Origin: Pseudobacteroides cellulosolvens ATCC 35603 = DSM 2933
GTDB taxonomy: Bacteria > Bacillota > Clostridia > Acetivibrionales > DSM-2933
NCBI RefSeq assembly: GCF_001262605.1
Contig: NZ_LGTC01000001.1
Coordinates: 5,466,001 to 5,530,000 of the forward strand
Direction of reading: 5' to 3'
DNA length: 64,000 nucleotides
Notes under the pieces: model-generated
The model's input: the letters and a program-made list of their open reading frames with translations, nothing else
The model's database searches: none
Told to the model about the DNA's origin: nothing
Translations under genes and position numbers: made by a program
In this document: one piece after another, positions 1 through 8,475 of the stretch
How positions within the stretch are numbered: the stretch's first letter is position 1
How the letters are laid out: each line of letters begins with the position of its first letter

Positions 1-205
1 TTTTATTTAAATTTGTTTCAGGCTTGGTACCCATGAGCCAGTGGATGCATCCGTCAAAATGATACTCTCCCCTGTCCCATCCTGTGCATTCACCGCCTGG
101 AATGGAATGCATCTCGTAAATTTCCGTCTCAAAACCATTTATCTGTCCGTAGATACCTGCTGTCATACCTGCAATTCCAGCCCCGATGATAATTATTTTC
201 TTCAT
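1..205 (-). CDS. FAD-dependent oxidoreductase, N-terminal part (cut by window edge)
   Basis: Reverse-strand translation from the ATG at 205 gives a Rossmann dinucleotide-binding start: a KKIIIIGAGIAGMTAG motif (GxGxxG) followed by an acidic strand end and a PGGECTGWDR segment. This is typical of the phytoene desaturase / NAD(P)-FAD amine-oxidase-like superfamily. A GGGAGG ribosome site lies 7 nt upstream. Only about 68 codons are inside the window, so substrate and pathway cannot be told. The family and the start are clear; the specific function is not. Confidence 0.8.
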   Translation of the reverse strand, partial: MKKIIIIGAGIAGMTAGIYGQINGFETEIYEMHSIPGGECTGWDRGEYHFDGCIHWLMGTKPETNLNK

Positions 206-347
206 TTCGCACCTCCCAGCATAATTTTTTATTTATGTTATTCAATAGTTATTATGTAACCAGGTACATTTTGGTCATACAGATTATACCAAAAATTTTA
301 CACTAATACCATAATTTAATGCATTTATTGTTACATCATATTGAAAT

Positions 348-385
348 GAAAAAATAAAGGCACCGTTGTTTGCAGATGCCTTTAT
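348..385 (-). terminator. Rho-independent terminator after the helical-bundle gene
   Basis: A perfect 9-bp stem (ATAAAGGCA at 354-362 with TGCCTTTAT at 377-385) and a 14-nt loop, followed on the minus strand by six U residues (348-353). It lies about 50 nt after the stop of the gene at 434-865. Confidence 0.85.
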
Positions 386-433
386 CCTCATGAATGCTTA
401 TTGAAGGTTTTTTGAGATATCTTTTAAAAATAT

Positions 434-865
434 TTATTGAAGATATTTTTTACATTCATCAACATTTCTTTGCTCAAATGTCAGCAGCCTATTAGCCAGA
501 TCAATTATTTCCTTATCTGCATTTGAGTACTCCTTCATCTTTTTTGTGATATCTACGATTCCCATTGTACTTCCTTGAATCATCATTTCTGATATATGCG
601 AAGGAGATTTGTCTGTTAATGTCTTTAAATTTATTGCGATATGAGTTCTTGCTTTTGTAACAGCACCTATATCCTTAGGATCTTTACCAAGCCCATCCAG
701 CTTCTCATTGGTTATATCATTTATCAGTCTGTACTCATCAAATTGTGACTTTAGCATATTTTTAAAGTCCTCATCCTTCACAATTCCAAGCAATTGCCGT
801 ATAGTATCCTGGCCCATTTCGGCATTCTGGTGAACATAATTTAAAAGTTCTACGTTTCCATCCAT
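434..865 (-). CDS. Helical-bundle protein, ferritin-like (hypothetical)
   Basis: About 143 residues, almost all predicted alpha helix, with no signal peptide or membrane segment. I recall similar clostridial proteins that share the SPSHISEMMIQGSTMG region seen here near residues 90-105. They look like four-helix ferritin-like bundles, but I see no convincing di-iron ExxH pair, so metal binding is unproven. The frame extends to a GTG at 874; I prefer the ATG at 865 because AGAGGTG sits 6 nt before it. The gene stands alone with its own terminator. The role is unknown. Confidence 0.7.
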   Translation of the reverse strand: MDGNVELLNYVHQNAEMGQDTIRQLLGIVKDEDFKNMLKSQFDEYRLINDITNEKLDGLGKDPKDIGAVTKARTHIAINLKTLTDKSPSHISEMMIQGSTMGIVDITKKMKEYSNADKEIIDLANRLLTFEQRNVDECKKYLQ

Positions 866-1053
866 TAAAAGCACCTCTACCTAGTAGTATTTAGTCATTT
901 CTTAGTATGCTCTTGAATTTTAAAATATATAACACTTTTCATCTATGGATACCGCTTGATAAGTGCATCCTTATGTGACAAGTTGTATTCATAAGCCAGA
1001 AGAAACATTCATGAGGCTTTAGATTTATTGCGTAAATAAACTAAATGTAGAAT

Positions 1054-1386
1054 TTAATATATATATACAGGTGTTCCAATTGGAACCAGATTATAAAGCT
1101 CAGCCGCATCATTACTATACATTCGTACACATCCATGACTGACTGCTTGTGAAATGGACCACGGCTTATCGGTTCCATGAATTCCATAAATCCCCCATGG
1201 AACACTAAGCTGCATGAAGTGACCGCCAAACTGTGCACCCCATAATCCTTTTTTAGTTATAGTCCAGTTCCCGTGCGGAGTCGGCGTAGAGGGCTTTCCA
1301 ACCGCAACAGGGTAATGCTTAATTAAATTATTGTCATTGAATAAAGATAGTATTCTTTTCTTTGTATTAATTTCTATCCTATACAT
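1054..1386 (-). CDS. L,D-transpeptidase (YkuD domain), small cytosolic-type form
   Basis: 110 residues forming one YkuD catalytic domain. The C-terminal half has GIHGTDKPWSISQAVSHGCV, which supplies the conserved His and the SHGC nucleophile motif. The family cross-links peptidoglycan or attaches proteins to it. There is no signal peptide, LysM or SH3 domain, so the protein is a bare catalytic core; how it reaches the wall is unclear, as with many clostridial homologues. GGAGTG precedes the ATG. That ribosome site lies inside a long hairpin (1391-1432), which suggests translational or attenuation control. Confidence 0.88.
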   Translation of the reverse strand: MYRIEINTKKRILSLFNDNNLIKHYPVAVGKPSTPTPHGNWTITKKGLWGAQFGGHFMQLSVPWGIYGIHGTDKPWSISQAVSHGCVRMYSNDAAELYNLVPIGTPVYIY

Positions 1387-1390
1387 AAAA

Positions 1391-1432
1391 ACACTCCTCT
1401 CATTATAATTTATTCATAATGAGAAAGAGTGT
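1391..1432 (-). promoter_or_regulatory. Long hairpin that encloses the ribosome site of the YkuD gene
   Basis: Plus-strand arms are ACACTC plus TCTCATTAT (1391-1406) and ATAATGAGA plus GAGTGT (1416-1432), with small internal mismatches and a 9-nt loop. In the minus-strand transcript the descending arm holds the GGAGTG ribosome site and runs into UUUUU just before the AUG at 1386. It could be the terminator of the methyltransferase transcript, a translation-blocking hairpin, or both. Confidence 0.6.
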
Positions 1433-1436
1433 TAAT

Positions 1437-1491
1437 AACAAAATTGCTTGCAATTTTACAACCCCGATTGTTGTCGTGAGAAAAATTATAA
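1437..1491 (-). repeat. Dispersed intergenic repeat, copy A
   Basis: One of four copies (others at 40018, 47093 and 59297) of a roughly 55-bp element that begins AACAAAATY on the plus strand. It contains a small palindrome (AAAATTGC / GCAATTTT here) and a CAAC...GTTG pair. It lies directly after the methyltransferase stop and 51 nt upstream of the YkuD start. Confidence 0.6.
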
Positions 1492-1492
1492 T

Positions 1493-2398
1493 TTATGCTA
1501 TTAATGATAGCTTGTGCTTAACCTTATTTTTTCCAACTATCTCAACTTGTATGGAATTACCCAAGGCTTCAATGGGCTCCCCGGGATCGTAACTAAACTT
1601 CACTCGCATCACTTCTCCTGCTTTTAGTTCAAATGCTATACCAAAAGGTATTATCAGATACTGTGAGTGCCAATCAATTGTCTTACCTGTATACATATCC
1701 ATGGATAATAGATTTTTAGTTATAAAACGCAATGCATTTACGTTTGTCTCTTCATTAAATGTAAAAGATAAATCTGCATTAATAGTTTCTACATAATCGT
1801 TATCGTAGTCAACAATTTTATATACTACAGGATCGCCACAGGGACTGCAGTCCTCAACAGTATAATAAGGCGACTGGAATAATGGCACTTGGGCAAAATA
1901 ACCGTTAAAATCATAGTTCTGGAATACAGGCTGTACTCCAAGAAGAGTAGCATTAGGAAGAATACGGGGTGCTGATCCAAAGCGTGCAATATGAGCATCT
2001 CTGAATGCACTTACAACATGAAGCTGTTTCTCACGGAGCAAAGCACTGTGAAGCATTTCACAAATAACAAGGTCTACAGGCTCCGGGGGCAGCCATTTAG
2101 CTGCATCTCCCTGAAATATATGCACTTTATGGGATAATCCGTTCTCACTAATAAATCTCCTACTGGCTGAAACCAAAGCGGGATTAAATTCCACAGACCA
2201 CACCGATGCACCTTTCCTGGCAGCGAAGGAGGATAAAACACCAGTACCGCTGCCTAACTCAGCCACCTTATGTTCAGGTTTGACTATGTGCTCAATAGCA
2301 CTTTTAAATGCAGTCATTCGGGATGCATCAGACAGCATCTGATAGTGATAATGCAAAGGGATAAACTGGCCTATTTCATTAATTTCTGCGTTTAACAT
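1493..2398 (-). CDS. PRMT-like SAM-dependent methyltransferase
   Basis: About 301 residues. Residues 50-140 form a class I Rossmann methyltransferase: VAELGSGTGVLSSFAARKGA is motif I, VWSVEFNP holds the acidic ribose contact, and QGDAAKWL is motif II/III. VDLVICEMLHSALL resembles the double-E loop region of protein arginine methyltransferases, and the C-terminal half is beta-rich as in PRMT barrels. The substrate is unknown; protein arginine or small-molecule methylation are both possible. The frame reaches 2440, but only the ATG at 2398 has a ribosome site (AAGGAG, 7-8 nt upstream), so I chose it. The repeat copy follows its stop. Confidence 0.75.
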   Translation of the reverse strand: MLNAEINEIGQFIPLHYHYQMLSDASRMTAFKSAIEHIVKPEHKVAELGSGTGVLSSFAARKGASVWSVEFNPALVSASRRFISENGLSHKVHIFQGDAAKWLPPEPVDLVICEMLHSALLREKQLHVVSAFRDAHIARFGSAPRILPNATLLGVQPVFQNYDFNGYFAQVPLFQSPYYTVEDCSPCGDPVVYKIVDYDNDYVETINADLSFTFNEETNVNALRFITKNLLSMDMYTGKTIDWHSQYLIIPFGIAFELKAGEVMRVKFSYDPGEPIEALGNSIQVEIVGKNKVKHKLSLIA

Positions 2399-2576
2399 GA
2401 CATGTCTCCTTGTATCAAATCCTTTTGTATTTTTAAGCATCCGTACTAGTTTTTCTATCGGCAGAAGTTGTCCAGTGCTTTATGTTAAATTTTAATGTAT
2501 ATCCATCATATTTACGTTTTAAGGAGTTTGATTTATAATTAATTATAGACAATAAATATTTAAAGGGGATGTTGTT

Positions 2577-3182
2577 ATCAATAAAGTTTTAGGTATTTCT
2601 GGAAGTCCAAACAAAAATGGAAATACCGCCTATGCTGTCCAATATGCTTTAACAAAACTAAAGGATAGTGGATTCGAGATTAAATATATATCCTTGTCTC
2701 ATAAGTTCATAGCTCCCTGTATAGGCTGTTTCAAATGTGCAGACGATAAAAGGTGCTGGCAAAAGGACGATATGCAGGATATAATAGATGCTTTTTTTTG
2801 GTGTGATGGAATTATCCTTGGCTCACCTGTTTATTTCGGGATGGTCAGCGGGCAGCTAAAGATTATGATGGATCGCTGTGTCTCTATTAGAGCCAATTAT
2901 GGAGATACTATGCCCATGTCAGGGAAACTGGGTGGTGCAATAGCCTGTGCAAACTCCAGAAACGGAGGCCAGGAAACAACTCTTCAAAACCTTCAAACTT
3001 TCATGTTACAGCTTAACATACAGGTTATTAGCGATGGCCCCATTTTTTGTCACAGCGGCGGCACTATAGTGGGCGAAGCATCAAAGGATTCTTGGGGTCT
3101 TGAAACTGTAAATAACCTATCAAATAATATGGGAAACTTGATGATTAAAAATATGAATAAAGGTGCTTTACCTCCTTTGTAG
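2577..3182 (+). CDS. Iron-sulfur flavoprotein (flavodoxin-fold NAD(P)H oxidoreductase), apparent ATC start
   Basis: Reads INKVLGISGSPNKNGNT at its N-terminus, the FMN-phosphate loop of the flavodoxin/Isf family. C-IG-C-FK-C-ADDKR-C follows, which fits the compact CX2CX2CX4-7C [4Fe-4S] motif of archaeal and clostridial iron-sulfur flavoproteins. GSPVYFGMVSGQLK is the second flavin loop. Length (about 201 residues) is normal for the family. The frame has no ATG, GTG or TTG where family members start; an ATC sits exactly there, 9 nt after AAAGGGG. A TTG at 2694 would delete the flavin loop, so I do not use it. Likely cytosolic two-electron to one-electron transfer. Confidence 0.75.
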   Translation: MNKVLGISGSPNKNGNTAYAVQYALTKLKDSGFEIKYISLSHKFIAPCIGCFKCADDKRCWQKDDMQDIIDAFFWCDGIILGSPVYFGMVSGQLKIMMDRCVSIRANYGDTMPMSGKLGGAIACANSRNGGQETTLQNLQTFMLQLNIQVISDGPIFCHSGGTIVGEASKDSWGLETVNNLSNNMGNLMIKNMNKGALPPL

Positions 3183-3502
3183 ATGCATATATATATCAAT
3201 CTGTTAATCTATTGCTAAGTATTGACAAAGCCATGTAAGTTAACTATAATTATATTATTAAGAGGTCATTTTGTGTTAAATTAGTAATCGCATTCATTTC
3301 GAAGCAGTACTCTAATGTTTTTCTATAAATTTGACAAACCTTGTATCAATTGAAGAGGGTAGCAAACCCTTATACCTATATTATTCTCACATTAATTTTT
3401 AGCTGGTTTTCTTTTCATAAGCTTATAATAATTACAGAGATTCTACGGGCTTTGTAGTTACAATTAATTATTAACATCATGTTACTTATTCTAAATTAAA
3501 AG

Positions 3503-3558
3503 TGTTAATAATCTTACATTTGGCAGAGCAAAATAACGAATGTTTTAATGTTATTTTG
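3503..3558. repeat. Short dispersed repeat, family 2, copy 1
   Basis: The segment with CAGAGCAAAATAACGAA resembles 48585-48640 over about 45 bp with roughly 80 percent identity by eye. In this copy the second half forms a perfect 9-bp stem. Confidence 0.5.
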
Positions 3559-3736
3559 TGAAATACAAATGCTCTTTTCCAAGCGTTATATAATAATAAG
3601 CCGACTATTTCCAACTCATTAGCAGTGTAGGAAGTAGTGTCAGACTGTTGGTTATATAAATTCATTTTAGTTGTTTATGTACTCCAAAAGGGTACAAGAT
3701 TTATCAAAATTAAGGTAAGGAGGTATAAAATTTATA

Positions 3737-3775
3737 ATGTTTATTATTAGAAAAGTTACAAGTAAGCAAGTATAG
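3737..3775 (+). CDS. Possible 12-residue leader peptide before the scaffoldin
   Basis: ATG at 3737 encodes MFIIRKVTSKQV and stops at 3775, 13 nt before the scaffoldin ATG. A consensus AGGAGGT (3718-3724) precedes it with a rather long 12-nt gap. It may be a translated leader or chance. Confidence 0.25.
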   Translation: MFIIRKVTSKQV

Positions 3776-3788
3776 GGGGTATTTATTC

Positions 3789-6782
3789 ATGAATTTAAAA
3801 AGACTTATGGCAGTTTTATTAACCGCATTGATGCTATTGGGTGGTCTATTCTCAAATGTTTCATTAGCAGCTGCACCTGGTAGTTTGAAGGTATTCTACA
3901 GCAATAACGGAGCAGGTACTAACTCAAATCAGCTTTACATCAACATCAAGCTGAGAAATTTAGGAACAAGCGATATCGATCTTTCCAAGCTGACTATACG
4001 GTATTACTTCACAAAGGACAGTAACAAAGAATTGAAGTATTATTCCGACTATGTTAGCATGGGCTCTGTTTCTACTGCATTTTATGATCTTTCACCGGCA
4101 GCAGCCAAGGCCGACAAGTATATTGAAATAAAACCATCTTCAGGCACTATTTCGACTGCCGGAGCACAATGGCCCAAACAGTCTGAGGTAAATATTCAAG
4201 GTAGAGTGGCAAGAAGTGACTGGTCAAACTTCGACCAATCCAATGACCACTCATATATGTCAGCTACCTCACAGTATGTTGAAAATCCATATATTGCTGT
4301 ATTTGAATCAGGAACACTAATTGCAGGTACAGTTCCAGGCGGTGTTGTCTCAAATCCACCTACCGCAACAAAAGCAGCAACACCCACTAAATCAGCTGCA
4401 ACACCTACCAGATTTGCACCTACACCTACCAAATCAGTACCTACACCTACCAAATCAACAGTATCGCATACACCAACACCGGTTACTGCAACATCAATTC
4501 CTTCAAAAGGCGAAGTGTTTGTAACAGTTGATAAAACAACCGCGGCTGTTGGAAATATTATAAAAGCAACGATTAACGTAAAAGACTTTGATGTTATAGC
4601 TGGGTATCAGGCAAGCCTTAAATATGACCCGACAGTATTACAACCTGTATACCTTGATGGAACTCAATACGACAATTCTTCAACCCCAGAATACGGAACA
4701 CTATTACAGAAGAGATATAGCGGTACAGATATGGCAGCAAACGATCTTTCAAAAGGTATACTTACCTTTGGAAGAACATACATGGCATTGGATTCATACA
4801 AGGCTTCAGGTGTAAAAGAAAACAACGGATCATTGGCCATTATTGGATTTAAGGTTTTAAAGACCACTTCAACAAGGATTACATTGGAAAATACGCCAAG
4901 CCTCACAAATCCAGTTGTGGGAACTATGGTATTCGATTGGAACGGTACACAGCTTAACGGCTATACTGTAACTCAGGCGGCAGCCATCAATTCAGGTAAT
5001 GTTGCTACGCCTACAAAATCAGTAACACCTACTAAAGCACCTACTCCTACTAAATCAGCAGCTCCTACACCTACAGCTGTAACATCAGTTCCTCCAGGGG
5101 CTGAAGTCTATGTTACTGTTGACAAAACAACTGCTGCTGTTGGGGATATCATTAAAACTACAATAAGTGTAAAAGGATTTGATGTTGTTGCCGGATACCA
5201 GGCAAATATCAAGTATGATCCTACAGTTTTACAGCCTGTATACCTTGATGGAACTCCTTATGACAATTCTTCATCACCAGAGTATGGAACATTATTGCAG
5301 AAAAGATATAGCGGTACAGACATGGCATCAAATGATATTACAAAAGGTATACTTACCTTTGGAAGAACATACATGGCATTGGAGTCATACAAAGCTTCAG
5401 GCGTAAAGGAAAATACCGGTTCATTGGCCATTATTGGATTTAAGGTTTTAAAAGTATCCTCTACCAAGATTATGTTAGAGAATGCGTCAAGCCTCACTAA
5501 CCCAGTTTCGGGGACAATGGTATTCGATTGGAACGGTACACAGCTTAACGGCTATACTGTAACTCAGGCATCAACTATCAATTCAGGCAGTGTTGCTACA
5601 CCTACAAGATCAGTAGCTCCTACTCCAACTAAATCAGCAGCTCCTACACCTACAGCTGTAACATCAGTTCCTCCAGGGGCCGAAGTCTATGTTACTGTTG
5701 ACAAAACAACTGCTGCTGTTGGGGATATCATTAAAGCTACAATAAGTGTAAAGGGATTTGATGTTGTCGCCGGATATCAGGCAAATATCAAGTATGATAC
5801 TACAGTTTTACAGCCTGTATACCTTGATGGAACTCCTTATGACAATTCTTCATCACCAGAGTATGGAACATTATTGCAGAAGAGATATAGCGGTACAGAC
5901 ATGGCATCAAATGATATTACAAAAGGTACACTTACCTTTGGAAGAACATACATGGCATTGGAGTCATACAAGGCTTCAGGTGTAAAGGAAAATGCCGGTT
6001 CATTGGCCATTATTGGATTTAAGGTTTTAAAAGTATCCTCTACCAAGATTATGTTAGAGAATGCATCAAGCCTCACTAACCCAGTTTCGGGAACAATGGT
6101 ATTCGATTGGAACGGTACACAGTTATCAGGTTATGCTGTAACTCAGGCGGCAGCTATCAATTCAGGCAGTGTTGCTACACCTACAAGATCAGTAACACCT
6201 ACTAAAGCACCTACTCCTACTCCAACAAGATCAGTAGCACCTACATCTACACCTACCAAATCAGCAACACCAACACCTACACCTGTACCTGGAAAAGGTG
6301 AAGTATATCTTACACTTGACAAAACAACCGCAGCTGTGGGAGATATAATTGCTGCAACACTGAATGTAAAGGGATTTGACGTTGTTTCAGGATATCAGGC
6401 GAATATTAAATATGACCCATCAGTATTACAGCCTGTATACCTTGATGGAACTCCGTATGATAGCTCATCAGCTCCAGACTATGGTACATTACTCCAGAAG
6501 AGATACAGCGGAACAGATATGGCAGCAAACGATCTTTCAAAGGGTTCACTTACCTTTGGAAGGACATACATGAATTTGGCTTCCTACAAAAACTCAGGAG
6601 TACCTGAAAACACTGGTTCATTGGCAGTTATAGGTTTTAAAGTATTGAAGGCTGCGTCAACCAAGATAACGCTTGAAAACTCACCAAGCCTGACAAGTCC
6701 GGTTAACGGAACTATGATATTTGACTGGGATGGATTGCAGTTATCAGGCTATAAAGTAACTCAAGCAGCGTCAATCAATTAG
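3789..6782 (+). CDS. Cell-free scaffoldin: CBM3 plus four type II cohesins
   Basis: 997 residues. Order: signal peptide (1-28, cut after SLA-AA); family 3 cellulose-binding module (about 30-180); Pro/Thr linker; cohesins at about 241-402, 437-599, 630-792 and 837-997, separated by PTPTKS-type linkers. Each cohesin shows VDKTTAAVG, GYQANIKYDPTVLQ, SGVKENTGSLAIIGFKVL and FDWNGTQL, close to type II cohesins of C. thermocellum SdbA/OlpB. It ends right after the fourth cohesin, with no dockerin, SLH or sortase signal, so it should be secreted and bind cellulose through the CBM. Known equivalents (Cthe_0736, ScaE of related species) build cell-free cellulosomes. Cohesins 2 and 3 are nearly identical, a recent duplication; cohesin 3 has YDTTVLQ where the others have YDP. 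GGGGGT precedes the ATG by 9 nt. Confidence 0.93.
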   Translation: MNLKRLMAVLLTALMLLGGLFSNVSLAAAPGSLKVFYSNNGAGTNSNQLYINIKLRNLGTSDIDLSKLTIRYYFTKDSNKELKYYSDYVSMGSVSTAFYDLSPAAAKADKYIEIKPSSGTISTAGAQWPKQSEVNIQGRVARSDWSNFDQSNDHSYMSATSQYVENPYIAVFESGTLIAGTVPGGVVSNPPTATKAATPTKSAATPTRFAPTPTKSVPTPTKSTVSHTPTPVTATSIPSKGEVFVTVDKTTAAVGNIIKATINVKDFDVIAGYQASLKYDPTVLQPVYLDGTQYDNSSTPEYGTLLQKRYSGTDMAANDLSKGILTFGRTYMALDSYKASGVKENNGSLAIIGFKVLKTTSTRITLENTPSLTNPVVGTMVFDWNGTQLNGYTVTQAAAINSGNVATPTKSVTPTKAPTPTKSAAPTPTAVTSVPPGAEVYVTVDKTTAAVGDIIKTTISVKGFDVVAGYQANIKYDPTVLQPVYLDGTPYDNSSSPEYGTLLQKRYSGTDMASNDITKGILTFGRTYMALESYKASGVKENTGSLAIIGFKVLKVSSTKIMLENASSLTNPVSGTMVFDWNGTQLNGYTVTQASTINSGSVATPTRSVAPTPTKSAAPTPTAVTSVPPGAEVYVTVDKTTAAVGDIIKATISVKGFDVVAGYQANIKYDTTVLQPVYLDGTPYDNSSSPEYGTLLQKRYSGTDMASNDITKGTLTFGRTYMALESYKASGVKENAGSLAIIGFKVLKVSSTKIMLENASSLTNPVSGTMVFDWNGTQLSGYAVTQAAAINSGSVATPTRSVTPTKAPTPTPTRSVAPTSTPTKSATPTPTPVPGKGEVYLTLDKTTAAVGDIIAATLNVKGFDVVSGYQANIKYDPSVLQPVYLDGTPYDSSSAPDYGTLLQKRYSGTDMAANDLSKGSLTFGRTYMNLASYKNSGVPENTGSLAVIGFKVLKAASTKITLENSPSLTSPVNGTMIFDWDGLQLSGYKVTQAASIN

Positions 6783-6820
6783 AAAATATAATAATTTTTT
6801 AAATCATGCTTTAACAACCA

Positions 6821-6866
6821 CTCTCCTTCCCCGGCCAATACTAATCGTCGGGAAGGAGAGATTTTA
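6821..6866 (+). terminator. Terminator of the scaffoldin gene
   Basis: An 11-bp perfect stem, CTCTCCTTCCC (6821-6831) with GGGAAGGAGAG (6850-6860), followed by ATTTTATA. It lies 38 nt after the scaffoldin stop. Confidence 0.9.
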
Positions 6867-6996
6867 TATGTTTAAAAGAATTTTCCGACTCAAATACTCA
6901 TACTTATATAATGGGCCAATTTAAGTTACTTACATATATTGTAGCTGCAATCAATACATGGTATAGTATTAGTAGTAGATTGGAAGGATGATGTAC

Positions 6997-7896
6997 ATGT
7001 ATGATAACATTCTTGATACCATTGGTAATACTCCACTTGTAAAGATAAACAAATTGAATCCAAAGCCTCACATTCCCTTATATGCGAAGCTGGAAGGATT
7101 CAACCCTACAGGTAGCATCAAGGACCGCATAGCATTGAAAATGATTGAGCAGGCAGAAGAATGCGGTATGCTCACCAAAGGCAAAACAATAATTGAACCT
7201 ACCTCCGGTAATACAGGAATTGGTCTGGCAATGATAGGTGCAGTTAAAGGATACTCGGTAGAAATAGTTATGAGTGAAGCAGTTTCTGTTGAACGCCGAA
7301 AAATGATAGAAGCTTTTGGCGGAAAGATTACACTGACAGATGCATCCCAGGGAACAGACGGAGCCATTAGAAAAGCACATGAGCTTATATCCACATACCC
7401 CGATAAATACTTTATGCCAAACCAGTTCTCCAATAAATACAATAAAATGGCACACTACCTTACTACTGCACACGAAATATGGGAGGGCACACAGGGCAAA
7501 GTCACTCATTTTGTTTCTGCCCTTGGTACCTCAGGAACCATAATGGGTGTAGGAATGGGGTTAAAAAGCCAAAACCCCGATATACAGGTAATTGAAGCAC
7601 ATCCTGTTCGGGGTCATTATATACAAGGTCTCAAAAATATGCAGGAAGCAATAGTTCCGGAAATCTACGATCCAACAAAGATTGACCGTACTGTTATGGT
7701 GGAATCTGAAGCTGCTTTTTCCATGTGCAGATCAATTGTTATGCACGAGGGTATATTTGTAGGCATGAGCAGCGGAGCAGCAATGCTTGCAGCACTTGAA
7801 TGCATAAAAGAAATGGATGAAGGCTTCGTGGTTGTAGTGTTTGCCGATAGGGGAGAAAAATATCTAAGTACAGATTTATTTAATTCGCAAATATAG
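6997..7896 (+). CDS. cysK: Cysteine synthase family enzyme (O-acetylserine sulfhydrylase)
   Basis: About 299 residues. Starts MYDNILDTIGNTPLVK and has GSIKDR with the PLP-binding Lys42, then PTSGNTG for the PLP and substrate carboxylate, and GTSGT for the phosphate. The family makes cysteine from O-acetylserine and sulfide, with PLP. The end is short compared with CysK, and the core is CysK/CysM-like, so the exact sulfur donor is not fixed. I chose the ATG at 6997 because GGAAGG lies 9 nt before it; the ATG at 6988 touches that site. It stands alone, between its own terminator and that of the scaffoldin. Confidence 0.85.
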   Translation: MYDNILDTIGNTPLVKINKLNPKPHIPLYAKLEGFNPTGSIKDRIALKMIEQAEECGMLTKGKTIIEPTSGNTGIGLAMIGAVKGYSVEIVMSEAVSVERRKMIEAFGGKITLTDASQGTDGAIRKAHELISTYPDKYFMPNQFSNKYNKMAHYLTTAHEIWEGTQGKVTHFVSALGTSGTIMGVGMGLKSQNPDIQVIEAHPVRGHYIQGLKNMQEAIVPEIYDPTKIDRTVMVESEAAFSMCRSIVMHEGIFVGMSSGAAMLAALECIKEMDEGFVVVVFADRGEKYLSTDLFNSQI

Positions 7897-7921
7897 AGAG
7901 TTTACTAAACTCTCTTATTTT
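7895..7921 (+). terminator. Terminator after the cysteine synthase gene
   Basis: AGAGAGTTTA and TAAACTCTCT form a nearly continuous palindrome (7895-7915), followed by TATTTTG. It starts within the stop codon. Confidence 0.75.
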
Positions 7922-7992
7922 GCCGCTTGATTTTGGACATGTTAAAGCAATTGGACTTAAAGAATGTTAAAATAATATACTATGTATTTTAA

Positions 7993-8322
7993 TCATTCCC
8001 TAGCCTCATGATGCGGATTCTTTTTAACCATTTCAAAGGCTTTGATAATCCTCTCATGAACTTCAGTCCTAAGTTTGGTAAAATACTCACTATTTTCATC
8101 TTTGTCTATAAAATTTGAACAATAATTGGGTTTAATATCGTTTAGAATAATAGCAGCAACATCAGCCAAACAAATCCAGCAGTCACAAAATCCTTTACCG
8201 CGTGTATTTTGGGTGTTTTCAACAAAATAATACAGCTCTTGCAATACGATATTTTCAGTGAGATTCTCCAGTCCGGCATATGTGTACAAATTATCCTTAA
8301 AGTTTTTCATTACAGTTTTCAT
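7993..8322 (-). CDS. ComFB-like late competence family protein
   Basis: About 109 residues. The core NLTENIVLQELYYFVEN followed by FCDCWICLADVAAIILN and a KPNY segment matches the ComFB family, in which a CxCxxC cluster probably binds zinc and precedes a DVAALALN helix. B. subtilis ComFB sits in the comF operon but its role is obscure. Here it is monocistronic with no competence gene nearby. GGGAG lies 9 nt before the ATG at 8322; an ATG at 8328 and a GTG at 8325 are also in frame. No signal peptide. Likely cytosolic. Confidence 0.75.
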   Translation of the reverse strand: MKTVMKNFKDNLYTYAGLENLTENIVLQELYYFVENTQNTRGKGFCDCWICLADVAAIILNDIKPNYCSNFIDKDENSEYFTKLRTEVHERIIKAFEMVKKNPHHEARE

Positions 8323-8475
8323 CACCATTAGCTCCCATCATAAATTATTTAGGTATTTACAAATAATTGAAATGCCCTTATATAAAGAATATCGGAAAGA
8401 TGCTTTGTATTTTTTATAGAATATTGAGTAAAGACATAACTAAATTAACATTAATTTATAGAGGAGTACAGTAAT

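Larger units (their letters stand above)
3183..3788 (+). promoter_or_regulatory. Long leader/promoter region upstream of the scaffoldin
   Basis: About 600 bp without a convincing gene. It holds a 9-bp inverted repeat (CAAAATAAC 3529-3537 with GTTATTTTG 3550-3558) inside a short repeat shared with 48585-48640, a small hairpin (GTACTC 3679-3684 / GGGTAC 3690-3695), and a strong AGGAGGT at 3718-3724 that does not belong to the scaffoldin start. No promoter could be assigned with confidence. Confidence 0.4.

Noticed and set aside
4196..6573. Several repeated 60-85 codon ORFs antisense to or out of frame with the scaffoldin
   Set aside because: They recur only because the cohesin modules repeat; they are shadows of the real frame.
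6868..6921. 17-codon ORF with AAGGAG just after the scaffoldin terminator
   Set aside because: The apparent ribosome site is simply the right arm of the terminator stem.
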